Origin: Betaproteobacteria bacterium
GTDB taxonomy: Bacteria; Pseudomonadota; Gammaproteobacteria; Burkholderiales; SG8-41
Length of the DNA stretch: 54,135 nucleotides
Reading direction: 5' to 3'
Assembly: GCA_900299145.1 (NCBI GenBank)
Contig: OMIN01000072.1
Location: 1-54,135, forward strand
Position 1 is the first letter of the stretch. Every line of letters starts with the position of its first letter. Under the pieces are notes generated by a model. The model was not told the DNA's origin, searched no databases, and saw only the letters and a program-made list of their open reading frames with translations. The position numbers were made by a program, and so were the translations under genes. Positions 26,119 through 35,164 of the stretch are shown here, in pieces.

Positions 26119-27801
26119 ATGCCCGCCAAACCCTTAAACAAGCGCAGCCAACTCATCACCGCCGGAGTCGCGCGCTCGCCCAACCGCGCGATGCTGCGAG
26201 CCGTCGGCTTTGGCGATAAGGATTTTGTGAAGCCCATCGTGGGCGTCGCCAACGGGCATTCGACGATGAACCCGTGCAACGCGGGCATTCAACCGCTGGT
26301 GGATCGCGCCATCGATGCGTTGAAAAAGGCCGGCGCGATGCCGCAGGTGTTCGGTGTACCGACGATTACCGACGGCATCGGCATGGGCACTGAGGCCATG
26401 AAATATTCGCTGGTGTCGCGCGAAGTGATTGCCGATTGCATCGAAACGGCGGTAAACGGGCAAGCGATGGACGGCGTGCTGGTGTGCGGCGGATGCGACA
26501 AGAACATGCCCGGCGGCATGATCGCCATGCTGCGCATGAACGTGCCGGCCGTTTACGTTTACGCCGGCACCATCAAACCCGGCAAATGGAAGGGTATTGA
26601 TCTCACCATCGTCAGCTCGTTTGAAGCCGTCGGTTCGTACGCCGCCGGTAAAATGAGCAAGGAAGATTTCATCGGCATTGAAAAAAATGCCTGTCCCTCG
26701 GTGGGTGCATGCGGCGGCATGTACACCGCCAATACCATGTCTAGCTCGTTCGAGGCACTGGGCATGAGCGTGCTGGGTTCGTCACAAATGGCTTCGCCCG
26801 ATCCGGAGAAGGCTGATTCTGCCGCGGATTCCGCGCGCGTGCTGGTCAATGCCATCAAGAAGGACATCAAGCCGCGCGATATTGTCACGCGCAAATCCAT
26901 CGAAAACGCGGTGGCGCTGATCATGGCGACTGGCGGCTCGACCAACGCCGTGCTGCATTACCTCGCCATCGCGCACGCTGCCGAAGTGAAATGGACCATC
27001 GATGACTTTGAACGCATGCGTAAAACAGTGCCGGTGCTGTGCGATCTGAAGCCCTCCGGGCGCTATGTCGCGGTGGATTTCCATCGTGCGGGCGGCGTGC
27101 CGCAAGTGTTGAAGATACTGTTGAAGCACGGCCTGCTGCATGGTGATTGCATGACCATCACCGGCGAGACCATGGCGCAAGCGCTGGCGAAAGTGCCCGA
27201 TGCGCCGCGCAAAAATCAGGATGTCATTCGCCAATGGGACAACCCGATGTACAAGCAGGGCCATCTGGCGATTCTGAAGGGCAATCTCGCGCCCGAGGGT
27301 TGTGTGGCAAAAATCACCGGTTTGAAATCACCGAAGATCACCGGCCCGGCGCGCGTTTTCAACAGCGAGCGCGAGACCATGGACGCCATCATGGCGAAAA
27401 AGATCAAACACGGCGACGTGGTGGTGATCCGTTACGAAGGCCCGAAGGGCGGCCCCGGCATGCAGGAAATGCTCGCCCCCACCGGTGCGTTGATTGGGCA
27501 GGGCCTGGGCGAGACTGTGGGGCTGATTACCGACGGGCGCTTCTCCGGCGGCACCTGGGGCATGGTGGTCGGCCACGTCGCACCGGAAGCCTACGTCGGC
27601 GGCCCCATTGCGCTGGTGAAGGAAGGCGATTCGATTACCATCGATGCCACTAAGCTATTGATTCAATTGAATATTTCTGCCGCCGAAATGAGCAAGCGCA
27701 AGAAGGCGTGGAAGCAACCCAAGCCCAAGTACACGCGCGGCGCGCTGGCGAAGTTCATGAAGACCGTTTCGACGGCAAGCAAGGGGGCGGTGACGGACTA
27801 G
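26119..27801 (+). CDS. ilvD: Dihydroxy-acid dehydratase
   Basis: A 560-residue iron-sulfur dehydratase that converts 2,3-dihydroxy-3-methylvalerate or -isovalerate to the 2-oxo acids of isoleucine and valine synthesis. Cluster cysteines are visible in [10 protein letters not shown] and in [16 protein letters not shown]. The C-terminal segments [11 protein letters not shown] and GHVAPEA are typical. ATG at 26119 follows CCGGAG. A Bug receptor gene starts 4 bases after its stop. The codons for KLLIQLNI near the end hold a degenerate AT-rich motif. Confidence 0.95.
   Translation: MPAKPLNKRSQLITAGVARSPNRAMLRAVGFGDKDFVKPIVGVANGHSTMNPCNAGIQPLVDRAIDALKKAGAMPQVFGVPTITDGIGMGTEAMKYSLVSREVIADCIETAVNGQAMDGVLVCGGCDKNMPGGMIAMLRMNVPAVYVYAGTIKPGKWKGIDLTIVSSFEAVGSYAAGKMSKEDFIGIEKNACPSVGACGGMYTANTMSSSFEALGMSVLGSSQMASPDPEKADSAADSARVLVNAIKKDIKPRDIVTRKSIENAVALIMATGGSTNAVLHYLAIAHAAEVKWTIDDFERMRKTVPVLCDLKPSGRYVAVDFHRAGGVPQVLKILLKHGLLHGDCMTITGETMAQALAKVPDAPRKNQDVIRQWDNPMYKQGHLAILKGNLAPEGCVAKITGLKSPKITGPARVFNSERETMDAIMAKKIKHGDVVVIRYEGPKGGPGMQEMLAPTGALIGQGLGETVGLITDGRFSGGTWGMVVGHVAPEAYVGGPIALVKEGDSITIDATKLLIQLNISAAEMSKRKKAWKQPKPKYTRGALAKFMKTVSTASKGAVTD
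27651..27677 (-). repeat. Dispersed AT-rich motif inside ilvD, degenerate
   Basis: The minus strand reads AAATATTCAATTGAATCAA then TAGCTTA, about 22 of 27 positions matching with one gap. The encoded KLLIQLNI fits the family alignment, so this copy is less certain than those in livG and waaC. Confidence 0.45.
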
Positions 27802-27805
27802 CTTC

Positions 27806-28798
27806 ATGAAGCGCAATTTTGCAGTAGGTCTCTGCGGCGCGGTGCTGACGCTTGCTGCAATATCAGCGCCCGCACAAACCCCGTCGACAAGCGCAGGACT
27901 GGCTTTTCCCACCAAACCGCTGCGCATTATCGTTACCGCCGTTGCTGGCAGTGCGCCCGATGTGCGTGCGCGGCAAATCGGGCCCAAGCTCGCGGAGGCG
28001 CTGGGGCAGACCGTCATCATCGACAACCGGCCCGGCGCCAATGGCAGCATCGCTGCACAGCTCGCGGCCCGCGCACAGCCCGACGGCCACACGCTGATGT
28101 CGGCGCTGATCAACAACGCCATCAATGATTTGCTGCACCCGGAGTCGTGCTGCCGCTTGAACCGCGAGCTGATGCCGGTAGCGCAATTCAGTCTGTCGCC
28201 GCTGGTAATGGTGACGCACCCCGGTGTCGCGGCGAATTCGCTGCAGGAATATCTTGCCCTCGCCAGGGCCAAACCCGGCACGTTGACATACGCGTCCGCA
28301 GGCCCCGGCAGCATCACCCAATTGCTCGGCGAGTGGATAAAACTGCGCGGCGGCGTGAACATTCTTGATGTGCCGTACAAATCCGTCGGCGCGGAAATGC
28401 CCGATCTGCTCGGCGGGCAAATCCACACGGCGTATCTCGTCGCCACGGTGGTCGCCGCGCATATCCAGTCCGGCAAGCTGCGCGGCCTCGCGCACTCCGG
28501 CGCCAAGCGCATGCCGATGTTCAAGGACATGCCGACGATCAGCGAAGCGGGCCTGCCCGGCGTCGAAGCCAGCGCGTGGAGCGGCTATGTCGTGCCGGCG
28601 GGCGTGCCGCAACCCGTAGTGCAGCGGCTAAACCGTGAATTGATCCGCGCCTTCAACGCACCGGATGTGCGTGATCTCGCGTTGATGACAGGCACCGAAG
28701 TCATCGGCGGCAAACCCGAGGATTTTGCCGCGTTTATCCGTGCCGAGATTGTGAAATGGGGCCGCATCATTAAAGAGGCGGGCATCAAACCGCAGTAG
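27806..28798 (+). CDS. Bug-family (TctC) periplasmic substrate-binding protein
   Basis: A 330-residue orphan receptor. The signal peptide ends at ISAPAQT, followed by FPTKPLRIIVTAVAGSAPD, IIDNRPGANGSIAAQ and the C-terminal WGRIIKEAGI. It begins 4 bases after ilvD and is probably on the same message. A link between branched-chain acid synthesis and this receptor is suggestive only. Confidence 0.9.
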   Translation: MKRNFAVGLCGAVLTLAAISAPAQTPSTSAGLAFPTKPLRIIVTAVAGSAPDVRARQIGPKLAEALGQTVIIDNRPGANGSIAAQLAARAQPDGHTLMSALINNAINDLLHPESCCRLNRELMPVAQFSLSPLVMVTHPGVAANSLQEYLALARAKPGTLTYASAGPGSITQLLGEWIKLRGGVNILDVPYKSVGAEMPDLLGGQIHTAYLVATVVAAHIQSGKLRGLAHSGAKRMPMFKDMPTISEAGLPGVEASAWSGYVVPAGVPQPVVQRLNRELIRAFNAPDVRDLALMTGTEVIGGKPEDFAAFIRAEIVKWGRIIKEAGIKPQ

Positions 28799-28805
28799 CG
28801 CCACC

Positions 28806-29207
28806 ATGCTCAATCGCCGAATCGTGATACTTATCTCGGACCAAGAATTCTACGCAGTCACGCCCAAGATGACAGAAGCCCAAGTCATGCGATTTGAAAA
28901 CAATACTTCGGGATTGCATAGTTTCGTCATCTGGGCACTCCCTCAATTGGGGCTATGGAGATGGCTTCGATACGCTTGGATACCCGAGATTTGTGTCATA
29001 GAAAGCAAAGAAAATGCAAATTCTTTATCCCCTATTGCATATGCAATCTCTAGGTCGGCGCCCCCGGTAAATAGACTGGAGCCGTTTCACAGTTCCTATA
29101 CCCCTCTGAATGCTTTGGAAAAAAAGAAACGCGGCATTGAAAATCGAACGATTCAAGATGCTATTGAATACGCAAAGCGTGGAGCTATAGCGTTTTTGGT
29201 GTTGTAA
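28806..29207 (+). CDS. Hypothetical protein, 133 aa, AT-rich
   Basis: An open frame from ATG 28806, 7 bases after the Bug gene stop, ending 3 bases before the yyaL-like start. The product opens MLNRRIVILISDQEFYAV and contains LPQLGLWRWLRYAWIPE. I recognise no domain. Its base composition is much more AT-rich than either neighbour, suggesting a recent insert. The tight fit between two genes argues that it is translated. Function unknown. Confidence 0.5.
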   Translation: MLNRRIVILISDQEFYAVTPKMTEAQVMRFENNTSGLHSFVIWALPQLGLWRWLRYAWIPEICVIESKENANSLSPIAYAISRSAPPVNRLEPFHSSYTPLNALEKKKRGIENRTIQDAIEYAKRGAIAFLVL

Positions 29208-29210
29208 GCC

Positions 29211-31247
29211 ATGCCCAACCGCTTAACGCTAGAGACCAGTCCCTACCTCCAGCAACACGCCGGCAACCCCGTCGATTGGTACCCATGGGGCGAGGAGGCG
29301 TTGAAACTCGCACGCGAGCAGGACAAGCCAATACTGTTGTCGGTTGGCTACTCGGCTTGCCACTGGTGCCACGTGATGGCGCACGAATCGTTCGAGGATG
29401 CCGCCGTGGCCGCCGAGATGAACCGGCTTTACGTCAACATCAAGGTGGACCGCGAGGAGCGGCCCGACATCGATCAGATTTACCAGACTGCGCATCACAT
29501 GCTCACGCGCCGTAACGGCGGCTGGCCGCTGACGATGTTTTTGATGCCGGATGGCACGCCGTTTTTTGGCGGCACGTATTTTCCGAAGGCGCCACGCTAC
29601 AACATGCCAGGGTTTTTGGATTTGCTGCCGCGCATTGCGCAGGCGTATCACGCGCAGCGCACGGAAATTAACAAACAAAATCAATCACTTATTGCTGCGC
29701 TTGCGGACACGGCCCCAAAGGTGGCCGAAGCTGGCGCGTTTTCACGTGCGGTACTCGACAAAGCCCTCGCCGAATACGCGCAGGTGTTTGACCGCGAACA
29801 CGGCGGCATTGGTCACGCACCGAAGTTTCCGCATCCGTATGAGCTGGCGTTTTGTTTGCGCCGGCATTCGTTGGACGCTGACCCAACAGGCCTCGACATT
29901 GCGCATGTCACGCTCACGCACATGGCTGAGGGCGGCATTTACGATCATCTGGGTGGCGGCTTTGCGCGCTACAGTGTGGATGAAACGTGGACGATTCCGC
30001 ATTTCGAGAAAATGCTCTACGACAACGGGCCATTGCTGGCGCTCTACAGCGACGCGTGGCTGGTCACGCAATCGCCGCGCTATAAAGCTGTTTGCGCGGA
30101 GACGGCGACTTGGGTGATGCGCGAGATGCAATCGCCGGTTCACGCCAATGAGGGAGGATACTTCTCCTCGTTCGATGCCGATTCGGAGCACGTCGAAGGC
30201 AGGTTTTATGTGTGGACACCGGAGGAAGTGAAAGCGTTGCTTACGCCGGAGGAATACGCAGTGCTGGCGCCGCACTACGGGTTGGCTGCCGCGCCGAATT
30301 TCGAGAATGAACATTGGCACCTGCGCGTCAACCAGCCGTTGCCGCCGGGCGGTGATGCCATACTTGCCCCGGCACGTGCGAAACTTCTGGCTCATCGCAA
30401 CCAACGTGTGTGGCCTGGCCGCGACGACAAAATCCTCACCAGCTGGAACGCGCTGATGATCAAGGGCATGGCGCGCGCGGCTCGGGTGTTCGATGGACCG
30501 GCGTGGCTTGCTTCCGCGCAAAACGCGCTGGATTTTATCCGCTGTACGCTGTGGCGCGATCAGCGCCTGCTGGCCACCTATAAAGACGGCAAGGCGCATC
30601 TCAATGCCTATCTCGATGACTACGCGTTTTTGCTGGATGCGCTGCTGGAGTTGATGCAGACCGAATTCCGCGCGGACGATCTCGCGTTCGCGCAGGCGCT
30701 GGCCGAGCGGCTGCTCGATCAGTTTGAAGATAAGGCGGATCACCACGGCGGCGGGTTTTTCTTCACCAGCCACGATCACGAAAAACTGATTCATCGCAAC
30801 AAGCCCGGCTTCGACAACGCCACACCGTCGGGTAACGGCATCGCCGCATTTGCGCTGCAACGGCTGGGGCACTTGATTGGCGAGCCGCGCTATCTCGACG
30901 CGGCGGAGCGCGCGATACGCCTTTTTTACGGCGCGATGCAGCGCCAGCCCAGTGCCTTTGTCAGCCTGCTCACGGCCATGGAAGAAGCGCTGACGCCGCC
31001 GCGCATCGTCTTCCTGCGCGGCGAAGCCGCCGCAACCCGGCAGTGGCAGCGCGCGCTGCAAGCGCGTTACCGGCCCGATACGCTGGTGCTGGCACTGCCT
31101 GCCGATTTGCAAGGATTACCGCCTGCGCTCGACAAACCTTTGCCGTCTGAAAACGCCGCCGTCAACGCGTACGTTTGCCAAGGCGTTAGTTGCTTGCCGC
31201 CTCAGTCAGATTTGGGCACAATCGAGCGCCTGCTGGCTGAGGCTTAG
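29211..31247 (+). CDS. YyaL-like thioredoxin-fold/DUF255 protein
   Basis: A 678-residue protein of the YyaL/SSP411 family: an N-terminal thioredoxin-like domain (about residues 1-165) with Cys50-His-Trp-Cys53 in [10 protein letters not shown], then an alpha/alpha toroid related to N-acylglucosamine epimerase and cellobiose epimerase folds, with the segments [23 protein letters not shown] and [12 protein letters not shown]. Length is normal. The family is widespread but has no settled reaction. The codons around INKQNQSLI carry a degenerate AT-rich motif. Confidence 0.9.
   Translation: MPNRLTLETSPYLQQHAGNPVDWYPWGEEALKLAREQDKPILLSVGYSACHWCHVMAHESFEDAAVAAEMNRLYVNIKVDREERPDIDQIYQTAHHMLTRRNGGWPLTMFLMPDGTPFFGGTYFPKAPRYNMPGFLDLLPRIAQAYHAQRTEINKQNQSLIAALADTAPKVAEAGAFSRAVLDKALAEYAQVFDREHGGIGHAPKFPHPYELAFCLRRHSLDADPTGLDIAHVTLTHMAEGGIYDHLGGGFARYSVDETWTIPHFEKMLYDNGPLLALYSDAWLVTQSPRYKAVCAETATWVMREMQSPVHANEGGYFSSFDADSEHVEGRFYVWTPEEVKALLTPEEYAVLAPHYGLAAAPNFENEHWHLRVNQPLPPGGDAILAPARAKLLAHRNQRVWPGRDDKILTSWNALMIKGMARAARVFDGPAWLASAQNALDFIRCTLWRDQRLLATYKDGKAHLNAYLDDYAFLLDALLELMQTEFRADDLAFAQALAERLLDQFEDKADHHGGGFFFTSHDHEKLIHRNKPGFDNATPSGNGIAAFALQRLGHLIGEPRYLDAAERAIRLFYGAMQRQPSAFVSLLTAMEEALTPPRIVFLRGEAAATRQWQRALQARYRPDTLVLALPADLQGLPPALDKPLPSENAAVNAYVCQGVSCLPPQSDLGTIERLLAEA
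29665..29693 (+). repeat. Dispersed AT-rich motif inside yyaL-like gene, degenerate
   Basis: AAATTAACAAAC followed by AAAATCAATCACTTATT aligns with the motif with several substitutions. It encodes [10 protein letters not shown], an AT-rich patch in a GC-rich gene. Confidence 0.4.
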
Positions 31248-31249
31248 CA

Positions 31250-31277
31250 AAATTATCAATTAAATCAAATACTTACA
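31250..31277 (+). repeat. Dispersed AT-rich motif
   Basis: 26 of 28 positions match the consensus, with the end TCAAATACTTACA. It fills the gap between the yyaL-like stop and the ribosome site (AGGAAA) of the cytochrome gene. Confidence 0.8.
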
Positions 31278-31286
31278 GGAAAATCT

Positions 31287-31607
31287 ATGAAACTCGCCAT
31301 CGCGGCCAGCGCCGCAACTCTGGGTTTGCTGCTTGCCGGCGGCGCTGACCGTGCGCAGGCCGACGAAAAACTCGCGCAAGCCAACGGCTGCATGACCTGC
31401 CATCAGATCGATAAAAAGGTGCTGGGCCCCGGCTTCAAGGACGTCGCCGCAAAATACAGAGGCGACAAAGCCGCCGAAGCTAATCTGATCAAGAAAGTGA
31501 AGGAAGGCGGCAAAGGCGCCTGGGGCGACATGATGATGCCGCCCAACGCACATGTGAAAGACCCCGACATCGCCACGCTGGTGAAGTGGATTCTGGCGCA
31601 GAAGTAA
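31287..31607 (+). CDS. Class I cytochrome c (c551/c8-like)
   Basis: A 106-residue periplasmic monoheme cytochrome. The signal peptide ends near ADRAQA. The heme motif is Cys35-Met-Thr-Cys38-His39 and the axial Met is among Met82-84 in DMMMPPNA. The short VKWILAQK end matches c551-type electron carriers. It is followed by a clear intrinsic terminator. It would shuttle electrons to a periplasmic reductase or oxidase not in this window. Confidence 0.92.
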   Translation: MKLAIAASAATLGLLLAGGADRAQADEKLAQANGCMTCHQIDKKVLGPGFKDVAAKYRGDKAAEANLIKKVKEGGKGAWGDMMMPPNAHVKDPDIATLVKWILAQK

Positions 31608-31641
31608 GCGCCCGGCACTTTCGCCTTTCGCGAAACAGAAA

Positions 31642-31672
31642 AGCCAGCCGGATAGCTCCGGCTGGCTTTTTT
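31642..31672 (+). terminator. Rho-independent terminator after cytochrome c gene
   Basis: AGCCAGCCGGA and TCCGGCTGGCT pair perfectly around the loop TAGC and are followed by a run of six T residues (beginning with the last stem base). Confidence 0.92.
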
Positions 31673-31695
31673 ATTGCCCGCGCAAGCCTGCGAAA

Positions 31696-31953
31696 TTAGA
31701 ACACTCGCCACCTGATCAGAAGGTAACCGAGCAACACGACCAATACGGCAATCAGCGGCAGCACAATTTTTGTGACCAGGGATTGCCGCTCAACCGCCGT
31801 GCGTTGCAACTGAATACTTTCCTGTATGGTTTGATTCGTGCGGTCAAGCTGCGCCTGCGCCAGTGCAAGCTGCTGCTGTTGAAGTTCCATTGCCTTGCGC
31901 TGATTTTCCTCGATGCGCTTCAGCAACGATACGGTGTCTTCGCGCTCGCCCAT
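31696..31953 (-). CDS. Small coiled-coil membrane protein, 85 aa
   Basis: Residues 1-58 are a charged, Gln-rich coiled coil (SLLKRIEENQRKAMELQQQQ) and residues 62-80 a single membrane helix (IVLPLIAVLVVLLGYLLI) ending in basic RWRVF. It starts 6 bases after the stop of the CmcJ-like gene on the same strand and is probably cotranscribed. It is convergent with the cytochrome gene. No family name can be given. Confidence 0.65.
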   Translation of the reverse strand: MGEREDTVSLLKRIEENQRKAMELQQQQLALAQAQLDRTNQTIQESIQLQRTAVERQSLVTKIVLPLIAVLVVLLGYLLIRWRVF

Positions 31954-31959
31954 GCCCGT

Positions 31960-32775
31960 TCAAAAAAACACCAGCGCGCGCATCTCGATGCTTTGCCGCG
32001 GCTCGGCGTTCGGCGGCGTGGTCGGGTCAACGAAAGCGGTGTGTGCGGTGAAACGCGCGCGGCCATCCTTGGCGGAATCGTAAACCTTGAACACAAACGC
32101 CTCGTCGCGCGCCATTTTCGGAAAATAAATCCAGCGGTGCTTCGGGTTGTAGGCGAGACGGTAAGTCTGCCCCACGCGGTTCGGATAGCGCCGTTCGGCG
32201 ACCAGTAAATCCTGCGGCTCAATGGTGCGTGCATCCACCATCGCCAGCGGATCTGACTCGATGGGTTTGTTGATGGCGCGCCATACCTGAATAATCGCAA
32301 AGCGCTTTTTGAGCAGCGTCTCGGCTTCATCGGGCAGCAAATCGCGCACGCGCTGCGGGCCTGACCACTCAGTGTAATCGTTGTGCGCGGAAATCACCGG
32401 TTCGCGGATCAGTTTTTCCTGCCGCTCGCCGTGATTGCCCGAACGCAGCGTGTGATCAAATATATGCACGCGCGTGCCGCCGGATTCTTTCTTGATCAGC
32501 GCTTCGACTTCCGGGTAGTACACCGATTTCAATTCGGCTTCGTCGAAAAAACTCTTCATCTTCGTTTTGTGCTCGACGAAGACAAAACCCGCTTCTTCGA
32601 GCTTGAAGCTGTCCGCGATCGGACGGCCGTTTTCCATGGGCATGGTGCGCGGCGCGATCGTGCCCACGCGATGGCGTTCCAGATTGCCATGGCCAAAGGT
32701 TTCGTTTACCAGCTTTTCGCCGTTGTCGAGCGTGTAGGGAATGTCGACCAGCAACTGGGGGTGGGGCGCGTTCAT
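31960..32775 (-). CDS. CmcJ/NvfI-like oxidoreductase
   Basis: A 271-residue protein of the CmcJ/NvfI/asaB family, fungal and bacterial proteins related to 2-oxoglutarate/Fe(II) enzymes and seen in secondary metabolism (CmcJ in cephamycin methoxylation). Family blocks visible are HIFDHTLR, HNDYTEWSGPQRVRDLL, IQVWRAINKPIESDPLAM and YRLAYNPKHRWIYFPKM. ATG at 32775 follows AAGGTGA, whereas the longer frame adds an unrelated leader. Its substrate here is unknown. Confidence 0.82.
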   Translation of the reverse strand: MNAPHPQLLVDIPYTLDNGEKLVNETFGHGNLERHRVGTIAPRTMPMENGRPIADSFKLEEAGFVFVEHKTKMKSFFDEAELKSVYYPEVEALIKKESGGTRVHIFDHTLRSGNHGERQEKLIREPVISAHNDYTEWSGPQRVRDLLPDEAETLLKKRFAIIQVWRAINKPIESDPLAMVDARTIEPQDLLVAERRYPNRVGQTYRLAYNPKHRWIYFPKMARDEAFVFKVYDSAKDGRARFTAHTAFVDPTTPPNAEPRQSIEMRALVFF

Positions 32776-32880
32776 GGGATCACCTTTCGCGGAGCAGGGC
32801 CGCAAGACTAGAGTACCTTGGGTCAGCCGGTCAAATCGTCCGGCGGATTTGAGCGTGCAGCGCTCTCTAACCGACAAGAA

Positions 32881-32908
32881 AAATAATCAATTAAAACAGA
32901 TAGTTATA
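32881..32908 (+). repeat. Dispersed AT-rich motif
   Basis: 25 of 28 positions match: AAATAATCAATTAAAACAGA then TAGTTATA. It lies between the Bug gene stop and the CmcJ-like start, both on the minus strand. Confidence 0.8.
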
Positions 32909-32920
32909 AACCAACGCCTT

Positions 32921-33892
32921 TCAATTCACCTGCAAACCCATTTCCTTGATAATGGCCGTGAACGCCGCGATGTCCGCGCGCAGCTTTTTGTCGTGCTCCT
33001 CCGGTGTGCGCGGCGTGATGTGAAACGCCACGGCGGCCAGCCGCTCGCGCACGTCCGGCAGGGCAAGGATGCGGCCTACCTCCTTGCTCAACATTTGACG
33101 AATTTCCATCGGCGTGCCCGAGCGCACGAGAAAGGCTTGCGTACCCATCGGCTTCCAGCCGGGCACCACGTCAGCCGCGGCCGGCACGTTGGGCAACCCC
33201 GGTACCAGTTGCACCAGCGGGATCAGCTTGCCGTCCTGTATCAACGGCATCGCCGCCGTCAGCCCCGTCGAGCTGAAATGCGCGCGCCCGGCCGAGGCTT
33301 CGAGCAGCGATTCAATGCTGCCCTTGAAACTGACGGGCTTGGATTTGATACCGGCGAAATACTTGAAGCGCTCCGCCGTCAGGTAATCGGCGCCGCCGGG
33401 AACACCCGTTGCATTCAACACCTTGCCGGGCCGCGCGTTCGCATATTCAACGAGTTCTTTGAGCGACTTGACGCCCAGGCCGGGGCCGACGACGACCACA
33501 ACATTGGAATAGCCGATTTCAGTGACACCGGCAAAATCTTTCAGCGTGTCATAGGGCAGGTTGCGTGTCATCGCAGCGTGAATGGCGATGCCGGGCGCCG
33601 CCAGCGACAGGGTATAGCCGTCCGGCGTCGACTTTGCCACCGAATTGTAGGCGAGCACGCCACTGGCGCCGGGGCGATTTTCCACCACCACCGGCTGCTT
33701 CCAGCTTTCGCTGAGCTTGTTGCCGATCAGCCGCGCGAGCACATCCGGCGAGGCGCCCGCTGTGGTGCCGATAATGATGCGTATCGGTTTGCTGGGATAT
33801 CGATCACGATCAGCGGCATACACCACCGAGATCAGACTCGCAAGCAGCGCACATCCGGCCACGGCGGATACGAAACTTCGCATGTTGGGCAT
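32921..33892 (-). CDS. Bug-family (TctC) periplasmic substrate-binding protein
   Basis: A 323-residue orphan receptor. The signal peptide runs to SVVYAADRD, then YPSKPIRIIIGTTAGASPDV and VVENRPGASGVLAYN. The start is decided by the ribosome site: GGAGGA abuts the ATG at 33898, too close, and stands 6 bases before the in-frame ATG at 33892. It is divergent from the hydroxyisobutyrate-dehydrogenase-like gene. Confidence 0.88.
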   Translation of the reverse strand: MPNMRSFVSAVAGCALLASLISVVYAADRDRYPSKPIRIIIGTTAGASPDVLARLIGNKLSESWKQPVVVENRPGASGVLAYNSVAKSTPDGYTLSLAAPGIAIHAAMTRNLPYDTLKDFAGVTEIGYSNVVVVVGPGLGVKSLKELVEYANARPGKVLNATGVPGGADYLTAERFKYFAGIKSKPVSFKGSIESLLEASAGRAHFSSTGLTAAMPLIQDGKLIPLVQLVPGLPNVPAAADVVPGWKPMGTQAFLVRSGTPMEIRQMLSKEVGRILALPDVRERLAAVAFHITPRTPEEHDKKLRADIAAFTAIIKEMGLQVN

Positions 33893-34049
33893 GTCCATTC
33901 CTCCAAGTGTCTAACTAATCTATGCCCGAAAGGCAGCGCTTGCAAGAATCCGGTGTGGTGGTGTTCAGGCGCGGCTGGGTCTAATGATGGCCCGTTTGCG
34001 ACGCAGTGCCTGAGGCCATTCAACCAGCGCCCGCACGTCGCCGCACTAT

Positions 34050-34077
34050 CATAACTATCTGATTTAATATGCTATTT
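34050..34077 (-). repeat. Dispersed AT-rich motif
   Basis: The minus strand ends TTAAATCAGATAGTTAT, and 22 of 28 positions match the copy at 32881. It lies in the divergent gap between the Bug and dehydrogenase genes. Confidence 0.65.
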
Positions 34078-34145
34078 TGTGTTGGTCGCCGCAGAGCTAA
34101 ATCCGCGTACAATCCGCGCCTTCAGCGCAAAAACAGGGGGCTCCC

Positions 34146-35096
34146 GTGGCGGCAAATAAGCAAACTTTGGGTTTCATCGGCCTGGGCGTGATGGGCTCGC
34201 GCATGGCACGGCGGCTGCGCGACGCGGGTTACCCGCTGGTGGTGCACGACATCAATCCGGTGGCCGTTGCAACACTGGTAAAGGCGGGCGCGCGGGCGGC
34301 AAAAAGTGCGCGCGATGTGGCGGATCGCGCGGGCATCGTGTTCGCCAGCGTGCCTTCCCCGCAGGTGTTGCGCGACATCTCGCTCGGCGCTCAAGGCGTG
34401 ATTCACGGCAAAGCCATCAAGACACTGGTGGATTTGTCCACCACCGGTTCAGCGGTCGAAAAGGAAGTCGCGGCGGGGCTGGCGAAACGGCGCATCACGC
34501 TGGTTGACGCGCTGGTGTCGGGCGGCGCCACGGGCGCGGAGAAAGGTACGCTGGCGGTGATGGTGGCGGGCAAGGCCGCCGCCATTGAGAGCCTGCGCGA
34601 CATGCTCGCCGTGCTCGGCAAGGTGTTCGTCGCGGGCAACACGCCGGGGCAGGCGCAGATGATGAAGCTCCTGAACAACATGCTGTCGCAGTCGGCGCTG
34701 GCGATGAGCCTTGAGGCCTTTGTTGCAGGCGCGAAAGCCGGGCTTGATCTCGACACGATGGCGGCGGTGATCAACGCCGGCAGCGGCCGCAACACCGCCA
34801 CCGAAGACAAGATTCCGCGCTGCGTGCTGACGCGCAATTTCGACTTCGGCTTTCCCGTCGCCGGGGCCTGCAAGGATATAGGACTGGCGATCGAAGAATG
34901 TCAGGCACTGGGCCTGCCGATGATCGTCGGCAGCGCCGCGCGGCAGTTATGGCAGTTCGCCTACAACCAGGGCGGCGGCAAGCGCGACATGACTGAGCTG
35001 GTGAAATATCTGGAGCCGTGGGCGGGCGTTACGGTGCAGGGCAAGGCGGCGCGTAACCCATCACCCAAGGCCCCAAAATCCCGCCGCCGCGTTTGA
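34146..35096 (+). CDS. 3-hydroxyisobutyrate dehydrogenase family protein
   Basis: A 316-residue NAD(P)-dependent beta-hydroxyacid dehydrogenase. It has the Rossmann start GFIGLGVMGSRMARRL, the substrate-binding DALVSGGATGAEKGTLAVM, and the catalytic Lys in AQMMKLLNNML. It belongs with 3-hydroxyisobutyrate dehydrogenase and tartronate semialdehyde reductase relatives, and the substrate cannot be chosen from sequence. GTG at 34146 follows a GGGGG site. The C-terminus is unusually basic (PKAPKSRRRV). Confidence 0.88.
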   Translation: MAANKQTLGFIGLGVMGSRMARRLRDAGYPLVVHDINPVAVATLVKAGARAAKSARDVADRAGIVFASVPSPQVLRDISLGAQGVIHGKAIKTLVDLSTTGSAVEKEVAAGLAKRRITLVDALVSGGATGAEKGTLAVMVAGKAAAIESLRDMLAVLGKVFVAGNTPGQAQMMKLLNNMLSQSALAMSLEAFVAGAKAGLDLDTMAAVINAGSGRNTATEDKIPRCVLTRNFDFGFPVAGACKDIGLAIEECQALGLPMIVGSAARQLWQFAYNQGGGKRDMTELVKYLEPWAGVTVQGKAARNPSPKAPKSRRRV

Positions 35097-35121
35097 CTTC
35101 TACCATAGCGGCAACGATAAT

Positions 35122-35149
35122 AAATTTAATCAATTACACAATGGCTTGA
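35122..35149 (+). repeat. Dispersed AT-rich motif, degenerate copy
   Basis: TTTAATCAATTACACAATG aligns with the central part of the motif, with weaker ends. It lies 15 bases before the livJ ATG. Confidence 0.4.
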
Positions 35150-35164
35150 CCTAGGGATCCCAAC

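Noticed and set aside
29742-31112. 456-codon minus-strand frame opposite the yyaL-like gene
   Set aside because: Antisense shadow with no recognisable domain.
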